Positions 1 through 5,516 of a DNA stretch of 6,779 nucleotides are shown here, in pieces. Position 1 is the stretch's first letter. Each line of letters opens with the position of its first letter. The DNA is taken from positions 1 to 6,779 of the forward strand of contig JADQBU010000157.1 of NCBI GenBank assembly GCA_016278435.1, given 5' to 3'. Below the pieces are notes generated by a model. That model made no database searches and was not told where the DNA came from. It saw only the letters and a program-made list of their open reading frames with translations. A program made the translations under genes and the position numbers. The DNA is from Halanaerobiales bacterium (GTDB taxonomy: Bacteria; Bacillota; Halanaerobiia; Halanaerobiales; JADQBU01).

Positions 1-344
1 GTAACCCCTGAGGGAACACATATTATTATCCGGGGTCTGACCATACGGCTCCGTTTATGGGCCTTGGTGATAAAATACCTGAGCATTGTTTCTGTAACAT
101 CAAAATCTGCAATAACCCCATCTTTCATCGGCCTTACTGCAATAATATTTCCCGGTGTACGACCGATCATTTTCTTGGCTTCATTTCCTACAGCTAGAAC
201 TTCATTTTTATTTTGCCTTAAAGCAACCACTGATGGTTCCCTGATAAGAATACCTTTACCCTTTATATATACAAGCGTATTGGCAGTCCCTAAATCTATC
301 CCCATATCACGGGAAAATGGCGCACTTAGAAATTTAAATACCAT
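1..344 (-). CDS. mreB: Rod shape-determining protein MreB, N-terminal third (runs off the window)
   Basis: Actin-like ATPase that forms filaments under the cytoplasmic membrane and guides peptidoglycan synthesis along the cell side wall. The window holds 114 complete codons from the ATG at 344; the family is usually about 340 residues, so roughly the first third is present. Visible hallmarks are the phosphate-1 loop DLGTANT (residues 17-23), REPSVVA (35-41), VGNEAKKMIGRTP (52-64), PMKDGVIADF (72-81) and the CVPSG turn (109-113). The start is supported by a purine-rich ribosome binding site (GAGGGGGAT, about 351-359). It follows radC by 22 bases with no terminator between, the classic Firmicute maf-radC-mreB order; mreC, mreD and min genes would be expected beyond the window. 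The family assignment is close to certain. The remainder of the gene cannot be judged. Confidence 0.97.
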   Translation of the reverse strand, partial: MVFKFLSAPFSRDMGIDLGTANTLVYIKGKGILIREPSVVALRQNKNEVLAVGNEAKKMIGRTPGNIIAVRPMKDGVIADFDVTETMLRYFITKAHKRSRMVRPRIIICVPSGV

Positions 345-366
345 TATAATATCCCCCTCTATCTCA

Positions 367-1062
367 TTAGATAAATTCCTTTTCTTTTAAACTTAAAAAT
401 TTCCCATCCCCAATAACTATGTGGTCCAGAACTTCAATTCCTATTATTTCTCCGGATTTAATTAACCTCCTTGTAATTTTAATATCATCTTCACTGGGTT
501 CAGGTATACCACTGGGATGATTATGAGCCAGAATAATAGCAGCACTACTCCTGCGAATAGCCTCCTTAAACACTTCACGCGGGTGGACAATCGAACTACT
601 CAATCCCCCTTTACTGATTACAGGTGCAGCAATAATCTGGCTTTTTGTATCAAGAAGAATTATTTTAAATATTTCCTGTTTTAGATATCTCAACTCAGAC
701 ATTAAGTAGTTAGCTACATCCCCAGGACCCCTGATAATGGTTCTTTCATTATCTACAGCCCTGTTCAGCCTCTTGCTTAATTCGACCAGGGCATTAATCT
801 GTGCTCCTTTGGCTATACCCATTCCTTTAATTTCTTTAATTTCTTCTACACTAAGATTTATTAAAGATTGCAATCCTCCAAAATAATTCAGGATATCCTG
901 AGATAACTCTATAGCCGTTCTTTCTCGATTTCCTGTTCTAATAATCAGGGCCAGAAGTTCTGCATCTGTAAGGTACTCTGCACCCCGTTTTAAGAGTTTC
1001 TCCCGGGGGCGGTCAGCTTCCGGTAATTCCTTAATTGTAAAACTGTATTTCGCCTTCCCCAT
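367..1062 (-). CDS. radC: RadC family protein (JAB/JAMM domain)
   Basis: Complete 231-residue protein, the usual length for RadC (UPF0758). The N-terminal third carries the conserved LPEADRPREKLL segment (13-24) and a helix-hairpin-helix-like stretch, IKGMGIAKGAQI (78-89), suggesting nucleic-acid contact. The C-terminal JAMM metal-binding domain shows Glu163, the HNHPSG motif with His180 and His182, and Ser190 with Asp193, so the metal-site residues are intact. Despite its name, a DNA repair role is not established in the family and the biochemical function remains unclear. The ATG at 1062 follows a purine-rich GGAGAGGGG stretch with about 13 bases of spacing, longer than ideal; no in-frame alternative start lies nearby. 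It sits 37 bases after maf and 22 bases before mreB, probably in the same transcript. Confidence 0.95.
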   Translation of the reverse strand: MGKAKYSFTIKELPEADRPREKLLKRGAEYLTDAELLALIIRTGNRERTAIELSQDILNYFGGLQSLINLSVEEIKEIKGMGIAKGAQINALVELSKRLNRAVDNERTIIRGPGDVANYLMSELRYLKQEIFKIILLDTKSQIIAAPVISKGGLSSSIVHPREVFKEAIRRSSAAIILAHNHPSGIPEPSEDDIKITRRLIKSGEIIGIEVLDHIVIGDGKFLSLKEKEFI

Positions 1063-1099
1063 TATTATACAAAAACCCCTCTCCTATACACTGCTAAAA

Positions 1100-1675
1100 C
1101 TAAAGGATTTTTATGGAAAACTGTTTTAACATTATTGCTAATTTATGAATCGGAAGTCCCATTACAGTAAAATAGGAACCAATAATTTTTTCAACAAATA
1201 TACCTCCCAGTCCCTGAATACCGTAAGAACCGGCCTTGTCCAGTGGTTCACCTGTATCAACATAATCTATAATTTCATCATTATCCATCTTTCTCATGTA
1301 GACTTCAGTCAGGTCATTATCAACAACAGATTTCCCTGTTCTGGTCGATAAAACTGCCAGTCCAGTGATTACCTCATGTTTTGTTCCCTGTAATAGTCTT
1401 AACATCTGCCTTGCATCATCTTTATCTTCCGGTTTGCCCAGAATCCTGTCATTGCAGACAACGACCGTATCAGCAGCAATTATTACAGTATCCTCAACAA
1501 GTTGGGCTACATCTTCAGCCTTGGCCCGGGCCAGCTCTTTAACAAGTTTTCCCGGAGTCAAGTCATTATATTTATTTTCATTAATTTTACTGGGAACAAT
1601 AGTAAATTTCAAACCCAGTTTTTTTAACAATTCTTCCCTCCTGGGGGAAGCTGAAGCCAGTATAAGTTCAGGCAC
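1100..1675 (-). CDS. maf: Maf family nucleoside triphosphate pyrophosphatase (dTTP/UTP type)
   Basis: Cytoplasmic house-cleaning enzyme that hydrolyses nucleoside triphosphates to monophosphates and pyrophosphate; Maf is also linked to septum formation. With a GTG start at 1675 the protein is 191 residues, the normal family size, and begins MPELILASASPRRE. Motifs: SASPRR (8-13), AADTVV with catalytic-type Asp69 (67-72), GKPED (80-84) and EPLDKAGSYGIQG (143-155). The AGSYGIQG form fits the YhdE-like dTTP/UTP pyrophosphatase subgroup better than the m7GTP subgroup; this is inference. The frame stays open upstream to 1735 with non-ATG codons only, but that extension lies inside the preceding gene and does not resemble Maf. 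The GTG has an AGAGGAAG ribosome binding site at 1685-1692. It overlaps the stop of the upstream Gx gene by 8 bases, suggesting translational coupling. Confidence 0.95.
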   Translation of the reverse strand: MPELILASASPRREELLKKLGLKFTIVPSKINENKYNDLTPGKLVKELARAKAEDVAQLVEDTVIIAADTVVVCNDRILGKPEDKDDARQMLRLLQGTKHEVITGLAVLSTRTGKSVVDNDLTEVYMRKMDNDEIIDYVDTGEPLDKAGSYGIQGLGGIFVEKIIGSYFTVMGLPIHKLAIMLKQFSIKIL

Positions 1676-2186
1676 TGTTAACCACTTCCTCTGGTAGGTA
1701 GTTAATGGTGAACATAGAAACCAGACCGACACCAATACCTGTAGGTACTGCCAGCAATATTAAATATGGTAAGTAATAATAAATTCCGATATTAGCAATT
1801 ATAAAATATGCCACAGTTATCTGACCAAGATTATGAAAAACTGCCCCGATTACACTGATACCTATCAGACTAAACCTATAGTGAAACCTGTAATAAAACA
1901 GGCTCATCAATAGATATCCCAGTAAACCACCGGCCAGACTGAGGTAGAAATTATAGGTTAAAAATGTTCCTATAATTAAAGACCCCAGCAAAATCCGCAA
2001 TAAAAGGACCTGGAGCCCTCCGGCAAATCCAAACAATACGAGCCCGATTAGATTCACAATATTAGCCAGTCCCAGTTTTGCCCCGGGGATTATAGCTGCC
2101 ATCGGAATCATACCTTCAACAATATGCATAATAAGGCCTATACCAACCAGTAGTCCAATTATCGCTATTTTTCGTGTTCTCAGCAT
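1668..2186 (-). CDS. Gx transporter family membrane protein (Hpre_diP_synt_I family)
   Basis: A very hydrophobic 172-residue protein with five or six membrane segments and a basic N-terminus (MLRTRK). It matches the family long labelled heptaprenyl diphosphate synthase component I (Pfam Hpre_diP_synt_I, now often 'Gx transporter'), which resembles the substrate-binding S components of ECF transporters. Family-like sequence includes Glu24 with a following Ile-Pro (27-28), PGAKLGLAN (34-42), Arg64 in a membrane segment, and HNLGQ (118-122). No prenyl synthase motif (such as DDxxD) is present, so the old enzyme name is probably misleading. Its substrate is unknown. Position directly after apbE suggests a link to flavin or redox-cofactor supply, which is inference. 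The ATG at 2186 has GAGGG at 2194-2198 with 7 bases of spacing. The stop overlaps the maf start. Confidence 0.85.
   Translation of the reverse strand: MLRTRKIAIIGLLVGIGLIMHIVEGMIPMAAIIPGAKLGLANIVNLIGLVLFGFAGGLQVLLLRILLGSLIIGTFLTYNFYLSLAGGLLGYLLMSLFYYRFHYRFSLIGISVIGAVFHNLGQITVAYFIIANIGIYYYLPYLILLAVPTGIGVGLVSMFTINYLPEEVVNSA
1685..1692 (-). promoter_or_regulatory. Ribosome binding site fixing the maf GTG start
   Basis: The minus strand reads AGAGGAAG here, about 9 bases before the GTG at 1675. It lies inside the last codons of the upstream Gx gene. It supports the short 191-residue Maf over a longer non-ATG extension. Confidence 0.7.
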
Positions 2187-2300
2187 TTTAAAACCCTCGT
2201 TTCCTATTATTATTACAAAATAGGCCTTTCTTTATTTATTCAATATAGATAACCATTTTCCTCTTTAAAAATGAGTATTTTTCATGAATATATTTCCAGG
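2187..2300 (-). other. 114-base gap between apbE and the Gx gene
   Basis: AT-rich spacer, the second-largest gap in the window. No terminator-like hairpin followed by a T run is visible. A weak promoter-like pair can be read on the minus strand (TTTAAA, 16 bases, TATATT), but such matches are common in AT-rich DNA. A small inverted repeat (CCTATT and AATAGG arms at 2203-2208 and 2219-2224, 10-base loop) sits just upstream of the Gx ribosome binding site. Read-through from apbE is the simplest reading, with a secondary promoter possible. Confidence 0.4.
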
Positions 2301-3314
2301 TTATCTAAAAACTGCTATTTTATGGAAACCGCTGCTGACCCACCTTTCATCCTCTCGCGCCATCATGGCTTCAACCCCTGTTAGATTCTCCACGAGCTCC
2401 TGTCCAGCCTGCCAGCCCATAATAAATAATGAAGTTGAAAGTATATCTGCTTCAACCGCAGTTGGAGCATAAACTGTAACCGTCAGCATTTCCCGGGCCT
2501 GATAACCGGTCCGGGGATCGATTAGATGGGAATACCTGATCCCATCCTGGATAAAGTATCTCTCATAATCTCCAGAAGTAGCCACACTACCACCGGCCAG
2601 GGCCAGGATAAAGTCCTGATAAACCTCTGCCTGACCACGGGGTTTTCGTACCCCTATCTGCCATAAACTATTATCAGGTTTTTTACCAGATACCCTGATG
2701 TTCCCCCCGGCATTTATATAAGCAGAGTTTATACCAGATCCCTGCAGGCTTTCCATACCACGATCGATGATAAAACCCTTGGCCATACCACCCAGATCAA
2801 GAGACATACCGGCCGGAAGTATTACACTCATATCAGCAGTGTTAAACTCAAGTTTCGAAAGACCGACTCTTTCCCGGACAGAGTTAATTTCCTGCTCTGC
2901 AGGTACATGTTTTTCTTCCCTGCCAAAACCCCAGAGATCCATCAGAGGAGCAACCGAGATGTCAAAAGCACCACTACTCAAGTTATAATACTTACCGGCC
3001 ATTTTCAATAGATTATATATATTTTCTGTTAGCAATACCCGTTCGCCAGCAGAGTTATTAATTTTATTTATAATACTTTCAGAGTTAAACCGATCCAGTT
3101 TCAGAGACCACTGCTTCATGACCTCCATAGACCGGGAAACAGCTTCTTCTGCCCCGGGTTCTTTTTTGACTTTAACCGTAACAGAAGTATCCATAAAGTA
3201 TTCAGTCTTCTGGTAAAAATCAGACTTAAATACCTGGTTCCTGGAAAAAAGGACAATCCCTGTTAAAACCACAATAAATACAATTAGTCCTACTTTTTTA
3301 CCAGGAAACACCAT
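2301..3314 (-). CDS. apbE: FAD:protein FMN transferase (ApbE)
   Basis: Transfers FMN from FAD to a Ser/Thr of target proteins through a phosphoester bond; known targets include RnfG and RnfD. The 337-residue protein starts with a hydrophobic helix (about 8-23) after a short basic stretch, so it should be anchored on the outer face of the membrane. No lipobox Cys is present, unlike many ApbE lipoproteins. Family motifs are intact: GAFDISVAPLMDLWGF (115-130), LDLGGMAKGFIIDR (172-185), NAGGNI (201-206), TSGDYERYF (246-254), SHLIDPRTG (262-270) and DILST (290-294), where Asp290 and Thr294 fit the Mg2+ ligands. The ATG at 3314 is preferred over an in-frame TTG at 3338 because GGAGAGGA lies 8 bases upstream of the ATG and nothing suitable precedes the TTG. 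It overlaps the NusG-II gene by 17 bases. It lies two genes downstream of rnfB, so RnfG and RnfD are the likely substrates. Confidence 0.96.
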   Translation of the reverse strand: MVFPGKKVGLIVFIVVLTGIVLFSRNQVFKSDFYQKTEYFMDTSVTVKVKKEPGAEEAVSRSMEVMKQWSLKLDRFNSESIINKINNSAGERVLLTENIYNLLKMAGKYYNLSSGAFDISVAPLMDLWGFGREEKHVPAEQEINSVRERVGLSKLEFNTADMSVILPAGMSLDLGGMAKGFIIDRGMESLQGSGINSAYINAGGNIRVSGKKPDNSLWQIGVRKPRGQAEVYQDFILALAGGSVATSGDYERYFIQDGIRYSHLIDPRTGYQAREMLTVTVYAPTAVEADILSTSLFIMGWQAGQELVENLTGVEAMMAREDERWVSSGFHKIAVFR

Positions 3315-3720
3315 CAAGGCCGTCCTCTCCCGCTTCAATTGTTATACTTATCTGATTGGGAACACAGATTATCGACGGACCGGGCCGGGAAATCCAACCG
3401 GTCTTTTCACATATCTTCTGAGGATCTTCTGGTGGAGCCTCTTTTAATCTAACTTCACCATTGATAGCTTCAATAATACTGGTTCCAATTCTTCCCTCTA
3501 CTTCAATCAATAAAGGATCTTCTCTAAATGTTCGGGCTACAGGTATTTTCTTCTCAACTTTTCCATTATTTCTAATTACAATATAACCTTTACCCACTTC
3601 ATCCTGATTTCCAGTATATACATGATATAAGGGGAAAAGAATAAAAAATACATTCACAATAATCAGAGAGACTATTAAAATTTTATCATATAAAGTTAGG
3701 TACTTCAGTAATCTCTGCAT
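3298..3720 (-). CDS. NusG domain II-containing membrane-anchored protein
   Basis: A 140-residue protein of the NusG_II family (PF07009), a beta-rich domain named for its likeness to domain II of some NusG proteins, but without the NusG KOW or RNA polymerase-binding parts. One N-terminal membrane helix (about residues 12-33) should place the rest outside the cell. The exported part has the family-like pattern KICEKTGWISRPGPSIICVP, with Cys104 and Cys119 (counted from the ATG at 3720), followed by NQISITIE. The cysteine pair could form a disulfide or a binding site; this is inference. Function is unknown. Genes of this family commonly sit beside rnf, apbE and Gx genes, as here. The start is the ATG at 3720 with AAGGG about 9 bases upstream; a TTG directly before it (3723) is also open. 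It is the first gene after a good promoter and overlaps apbE by 17 bases. Confidence 0.85.
   Translation of the reverse strand: MQRLLKYLTLYDKILIVSLIIVNVFFILFPLYHVYTGNQDEVGKGYIVIRNNGKVEKKIPVARTFREDPLLIEVEGRIGTSIIEAINGEVRLKEAPPEDPQKICEKTGWISRPGPSIICVPNQISITIEAGEDGLDGVSW
3323..3330 (-). promoter_or_regulatory. Ribosome binding site fixing the apbE ATG start
   Basis: The minus strand reads GGAGAGGA, ending 8 bases before the ATG at 3314. It is inside the coding region of the preceding NusG-II gene. The alternative TTG at 3338 lies upstream of this site and has no such sequence in front of it. Confidence 0.75.
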
Positions 3721-3759
3721 CAAAAAATACCCTTTCTAGTTAATAATCAACTATAAATA

Positions 3760-3788
3760 ATTGTAACATCTTTTAGGTTCCTTGTCTA
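3760..3788 (-). promoter_or_regulatory. Sigma-A type promoter with extended -10
   Basis: On the minus strand the -35 element TAGACA (3783-3788) is separated by exactly 17 bases from the -10 element TACAAT (3760-3765). A TGT directly upstream of the -10 (3766-3768) gives the extended TGn form. Each hexamer matches the consensus at five of six positions. Transcription should begin near 3753, leaving a leader of about 33 bases before the NusG-II ATG, too short for a riboswitch. It lies just after the rnf terminator, so the flavin module has its own start of transcription. Confidence 0.75.
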
Positions 3789-3793
3789 CAAAT

Positions 3794-3813
3794 TTACTAC
3801 TTACTACTTACTT
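3794..3813. repeat. Short tandem repeat, 7-base unit
   Basis: The unit TTACTAC occurs twice in perfect tandem (3794-3800, 3801-3807), followed by TTACTT (3808-3813), a near-copy of the first six bases. It fills the space between the rnf terminator and the -35 of the next promoter. It may be no more than low-complexity spacer. Confidence 0.6.
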
Positions 3814-3845
3814 AAAAAAGGGTACCCTCTTCACAGGCACCCTTT
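3814..3845 (-). terminator. Intrinsic terminator of the rnf operon
   Basis: On the minus strand AAAGGGTGCC (3836-3845) pairs with GGTACCCTTT (3817-3826) around a 9-base loop, and the stem runs into six T residues (3814-3819, the last three forming the stem's closing pairs). One pair is a G-U wobble when read as minus-strand RNA but an A-C mismatch on the plus strand, so the hairpin is better formed by minus-strand transcripts. It lies about 44 bases after the rnfB stop. Confidence 0.9.
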
Positions 3846-3888
3846 AATAAATCAGATATTTCTTATTTCATTTTTTAATAATCTATCT

Positions 3889-4881
3889 TTATTCTTCATC
3901 CTTATATTCAACTTTTACTGCATCAACATTACAGGTATCACAACAGATACCACATTTGATACACAGTTCCTCATCAATCTCATGCTTTTCTTTGACTTCA
4001 CCGGAAATAGCCTCAACCGGGCAGGCCTTCTGGCAAAGAGTACAACCTACACAGTCATCTGTTATTTGCACTTTTTTAATCCTGTTGCCATTATATGCAA
4101 TTGTTCCTGTGGGGCACTTTTCAGCACATAGACCACAGTTGATGCATTTTTCATAATCAATTACAGCCAGGTTGTTTTCCATGGTGATGGCCTCAACCGG
4201 GCAGGTTTTAGAACAGAGCCCACAGCCGATACAGCCAACCTCACATATTTTACGGACCACTTTACCCGGCTCATGGGATGAACACTTGATATGGGTTTCA
4301 GCCGCTTCTGGAGCCAGGATTATTATATTCTTCGGACAGGCCTTGACACATTTACCACATCCGGTACATTTTTCTTCATCGATAACAGGCAAACCATTTT
4401 CGTTCAATTCTATGGCATCAAAGGGACAGGCTGCAACACAGTCTCCATAACCCAGACAGCTGAAACTACAGGCTTTGGTCCCGGCATTTACTTGATTAAC
4501 TGCTTTACAGGTCTCGACTCCCCGATAATCTGAATTCTTTTTTGTCTCTTTAACCCCACCCTTGCATAATACATGGGCAATTTTACTATCAGTTGCTGAA
4601 GCCTCTTTACCCAGGATATCAGCTATCTTTTCTGCAACTTTATTACCACCGACTGTACATCCGTTAATCTTGCCTTCACCTGAAACTACAGCTGAAGCAA
4701 AACTACCACAACCTGCATATCCACAGGCCCCACAGTTTGCTCCCGGTAATATTTCTTCTATCTTTTCTACTCTTTCATCAGTATCTACCTGGAAGGATTT
4801 TGCTGCGAAACCGAGGCCAACGGCCAGTAATGCACCCAATCCCCCCATGCTCACCAGGGAATACATATATATTGGTTCCAT
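3889..4881 (-). CDS. rnfB: Ion-translocating Rnf complex iron-sulfur subunit RnfB
   Basis: Electron-entry subunit of the Rnf complex, accepting electrons from reduced ferredoxin. The 330-residue protein starts with a membrane helix (about 8-28), followed by a Fes-type domain with Cys50, 53, 58 and 75. Six further cysteine quartets follow: 138/142/148/152, 172/175/178/182, 217/220/223/227, 246/249/252/256, 277/280/283/287 and 307/310/313/317. That gives seven possible [4Fe-4S] sites, far more than the proteobacterial RnfB with its Fes domain and two ferredoxin clusters, and in line with long RnfB proteins of acetogens and other clostridia. Cys106, 125, 200, 213 and 314 are extra. The last quartet is followed by Asn instead of the usual Pro. 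The ATG at 4881 has a GGAGGTG site nine bases away. It is 24 bases after rnfA and is the last gene before the terminator. Confidence 0.96.
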   Translation of the reverse strand: MEPIYMYSLVSMGGLGALLAVGLGFAAKSFQVDTDERVEKIEEILPGANCGACGYAGCGSFASAVVSGEGKINGCTVGGNKVAEKIADILGKEASATDSKIAHVLCKGGVKETKKNSDYRGVETCKAVNQVNAGTKACSFSCLGYGDCVAACPFDAIELNENGLPVIDEEKCTGCGKCVKACPKNIIILAPEAAETHIKCSSHEPGKVVRKICEVGCIGCGLCSKTCPVEAITMENNLAVIDYEKCINCGLCAEKCPTGTIAYNGNRIKKVQITDDCVGCTLCQKACPVEAISGEVKEKHEIDEELCIKCGICCDTCNVDAVKVEYKDEE

Positions 4882-4905
4882 CCATTTTCACCTCCATCTA
4901 CTATA

Positions 4906-5496
4906 TTAAACAGAAATTAATCCGGAAAAGCCCATAAAAGCCATGGCCATTATACCGGCTATTATCAGTGTAATCGGTACACCCTTTAATGCTTCAGGTA
5001 CATCTCCAAACTGCAGGGTTTCCCTTAAACCGGCCATCAGAACGATAGCCAGGGTAAAACCTACTCCAGCTCCAAAACCGAAGACAATACTTACAATAAA
5101 ATTATAACCATTCAGGGGAATCAAAAGAGCTAAACCCAGTATGGCACAGTTAGTAGTAATCAGCGGCAAATAAATTCCCAGTGCTTTATATAAAACCGGA
5201 CTGGTCTTTTTAATAAACATTTCTACAAACTGAACCAGGGAAGCTATAACGATAATAAAGGAAACATACTGTAAAAACGGCAGATTAAGGGCTTCCAGAA
5301 TAAAAGTATTTATTATCCAGGTTGCAGCAGCAGTCAGGGTCATAACAAATGTAGTGGCCAGACCCATACTGAAAGCAGTCTCAGTCTGCTTGGATACACC
5401 AAGAAACGGACAAATACCTAAAAATCTAATCAGTACAAAGTTATTGATGAGAACTGTACTGACAAAGATCAATAAAACCTGTGTTAATAAATTCAT
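4906..5496 (-). CDS. rnfA: Ion-translocating Rnf complex membrane subunit RnfA
   Basis: Integral membrane subunit, 196 residues with about six membrane helices, homologous to NqrE of the Na+-NQR complex. RnfA and RnfE are related and pack in opposite orientation to form the membrane core. FLGICPFLGVS (25-35, Cys29) and LITTNCAILG (112-121, Cys117) carry the two cysteines expected to share an intramembrane [2Fe-2S] cluster with RnfE, as known for the Nqr counterparts. Helical inner segments rich in Gly, such as FGFGAGVGFTLA (139-150), are typical. The ATG at 5496 is preceded by GGAGGTG. The gene is 20 bases after rnfE and 24 before rnfB, without terminators, so all belong to one transcript. 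Confidence 0.97.
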   Translation of the reverse strand: MNLLTQVLLIFVSTVLINNFVLIRFLGICPFLGVSKQTETAFSMGLATTFVMTLTAAATWIINTFILEALNLPFLQYVSFIIVIASLVQFVEMFIKKTSPVLYKALGIYLPLITTNCAILGLALLIPLNGYNFIVSIVFGFGAGVGFTLAIVLMAGLRETLQFGDVPEALKGVPITLIIAGIMAMAFMGFSGLISV

Positions 5497-5516
5497 TTAG
5501 CTCACCTCCGTTAGTG

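Noticed and set aside
64..390. Plus-strand open frame of 108 codons at the left end
   Set aside because: It lies opposite the mreB start, whose minus-strand translation is unmistakable; the plus-strand product resembles no known family.
1063..1079. TATAAT-like sequence directly before radC
   Set aside because: It lies within a few bases of the radC ATG, so a transcript from it would start inside the gene; no matching -35 is placed to make it useful.
1676..1735. Longer Maf start upstream of 1675
   Set aside because: The extension begins at a TTG within the Gx gene, has no in-frame ATG, and adds residues unlike Maf; the GTG at 1675 has a good ribosome binding site and gives the normal family length.
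2232..2256. Tiny reading frame (six codons from an ATG after an AGAGGAAA) in the apbE-Gx gap
   Set aside because: Too short, spacing to the purine stretch is too small, and AT-rich spacers yield such frames by chance.
3315..3338. ApbE start at the TTG at 3338
   Set aside because: No ribosome binding site precedes it, whereas GGAGAGGA is ideally placed for the ATG at 3314.
3721..3759. Possible flavin riboswitch before the NusG-II/apbE unit
   Set aside because: The leader from the predicted start of transcription is only about 33 bases, too short for an FMN riboswitch, and no conserved core is visible.
3956..4937. Several overlapping plus-strand open frames opposite rnfB
   Set aside because: They are antisense shadows of a cysteine-rich gene; three frames are open over each other and none has a convincing product.
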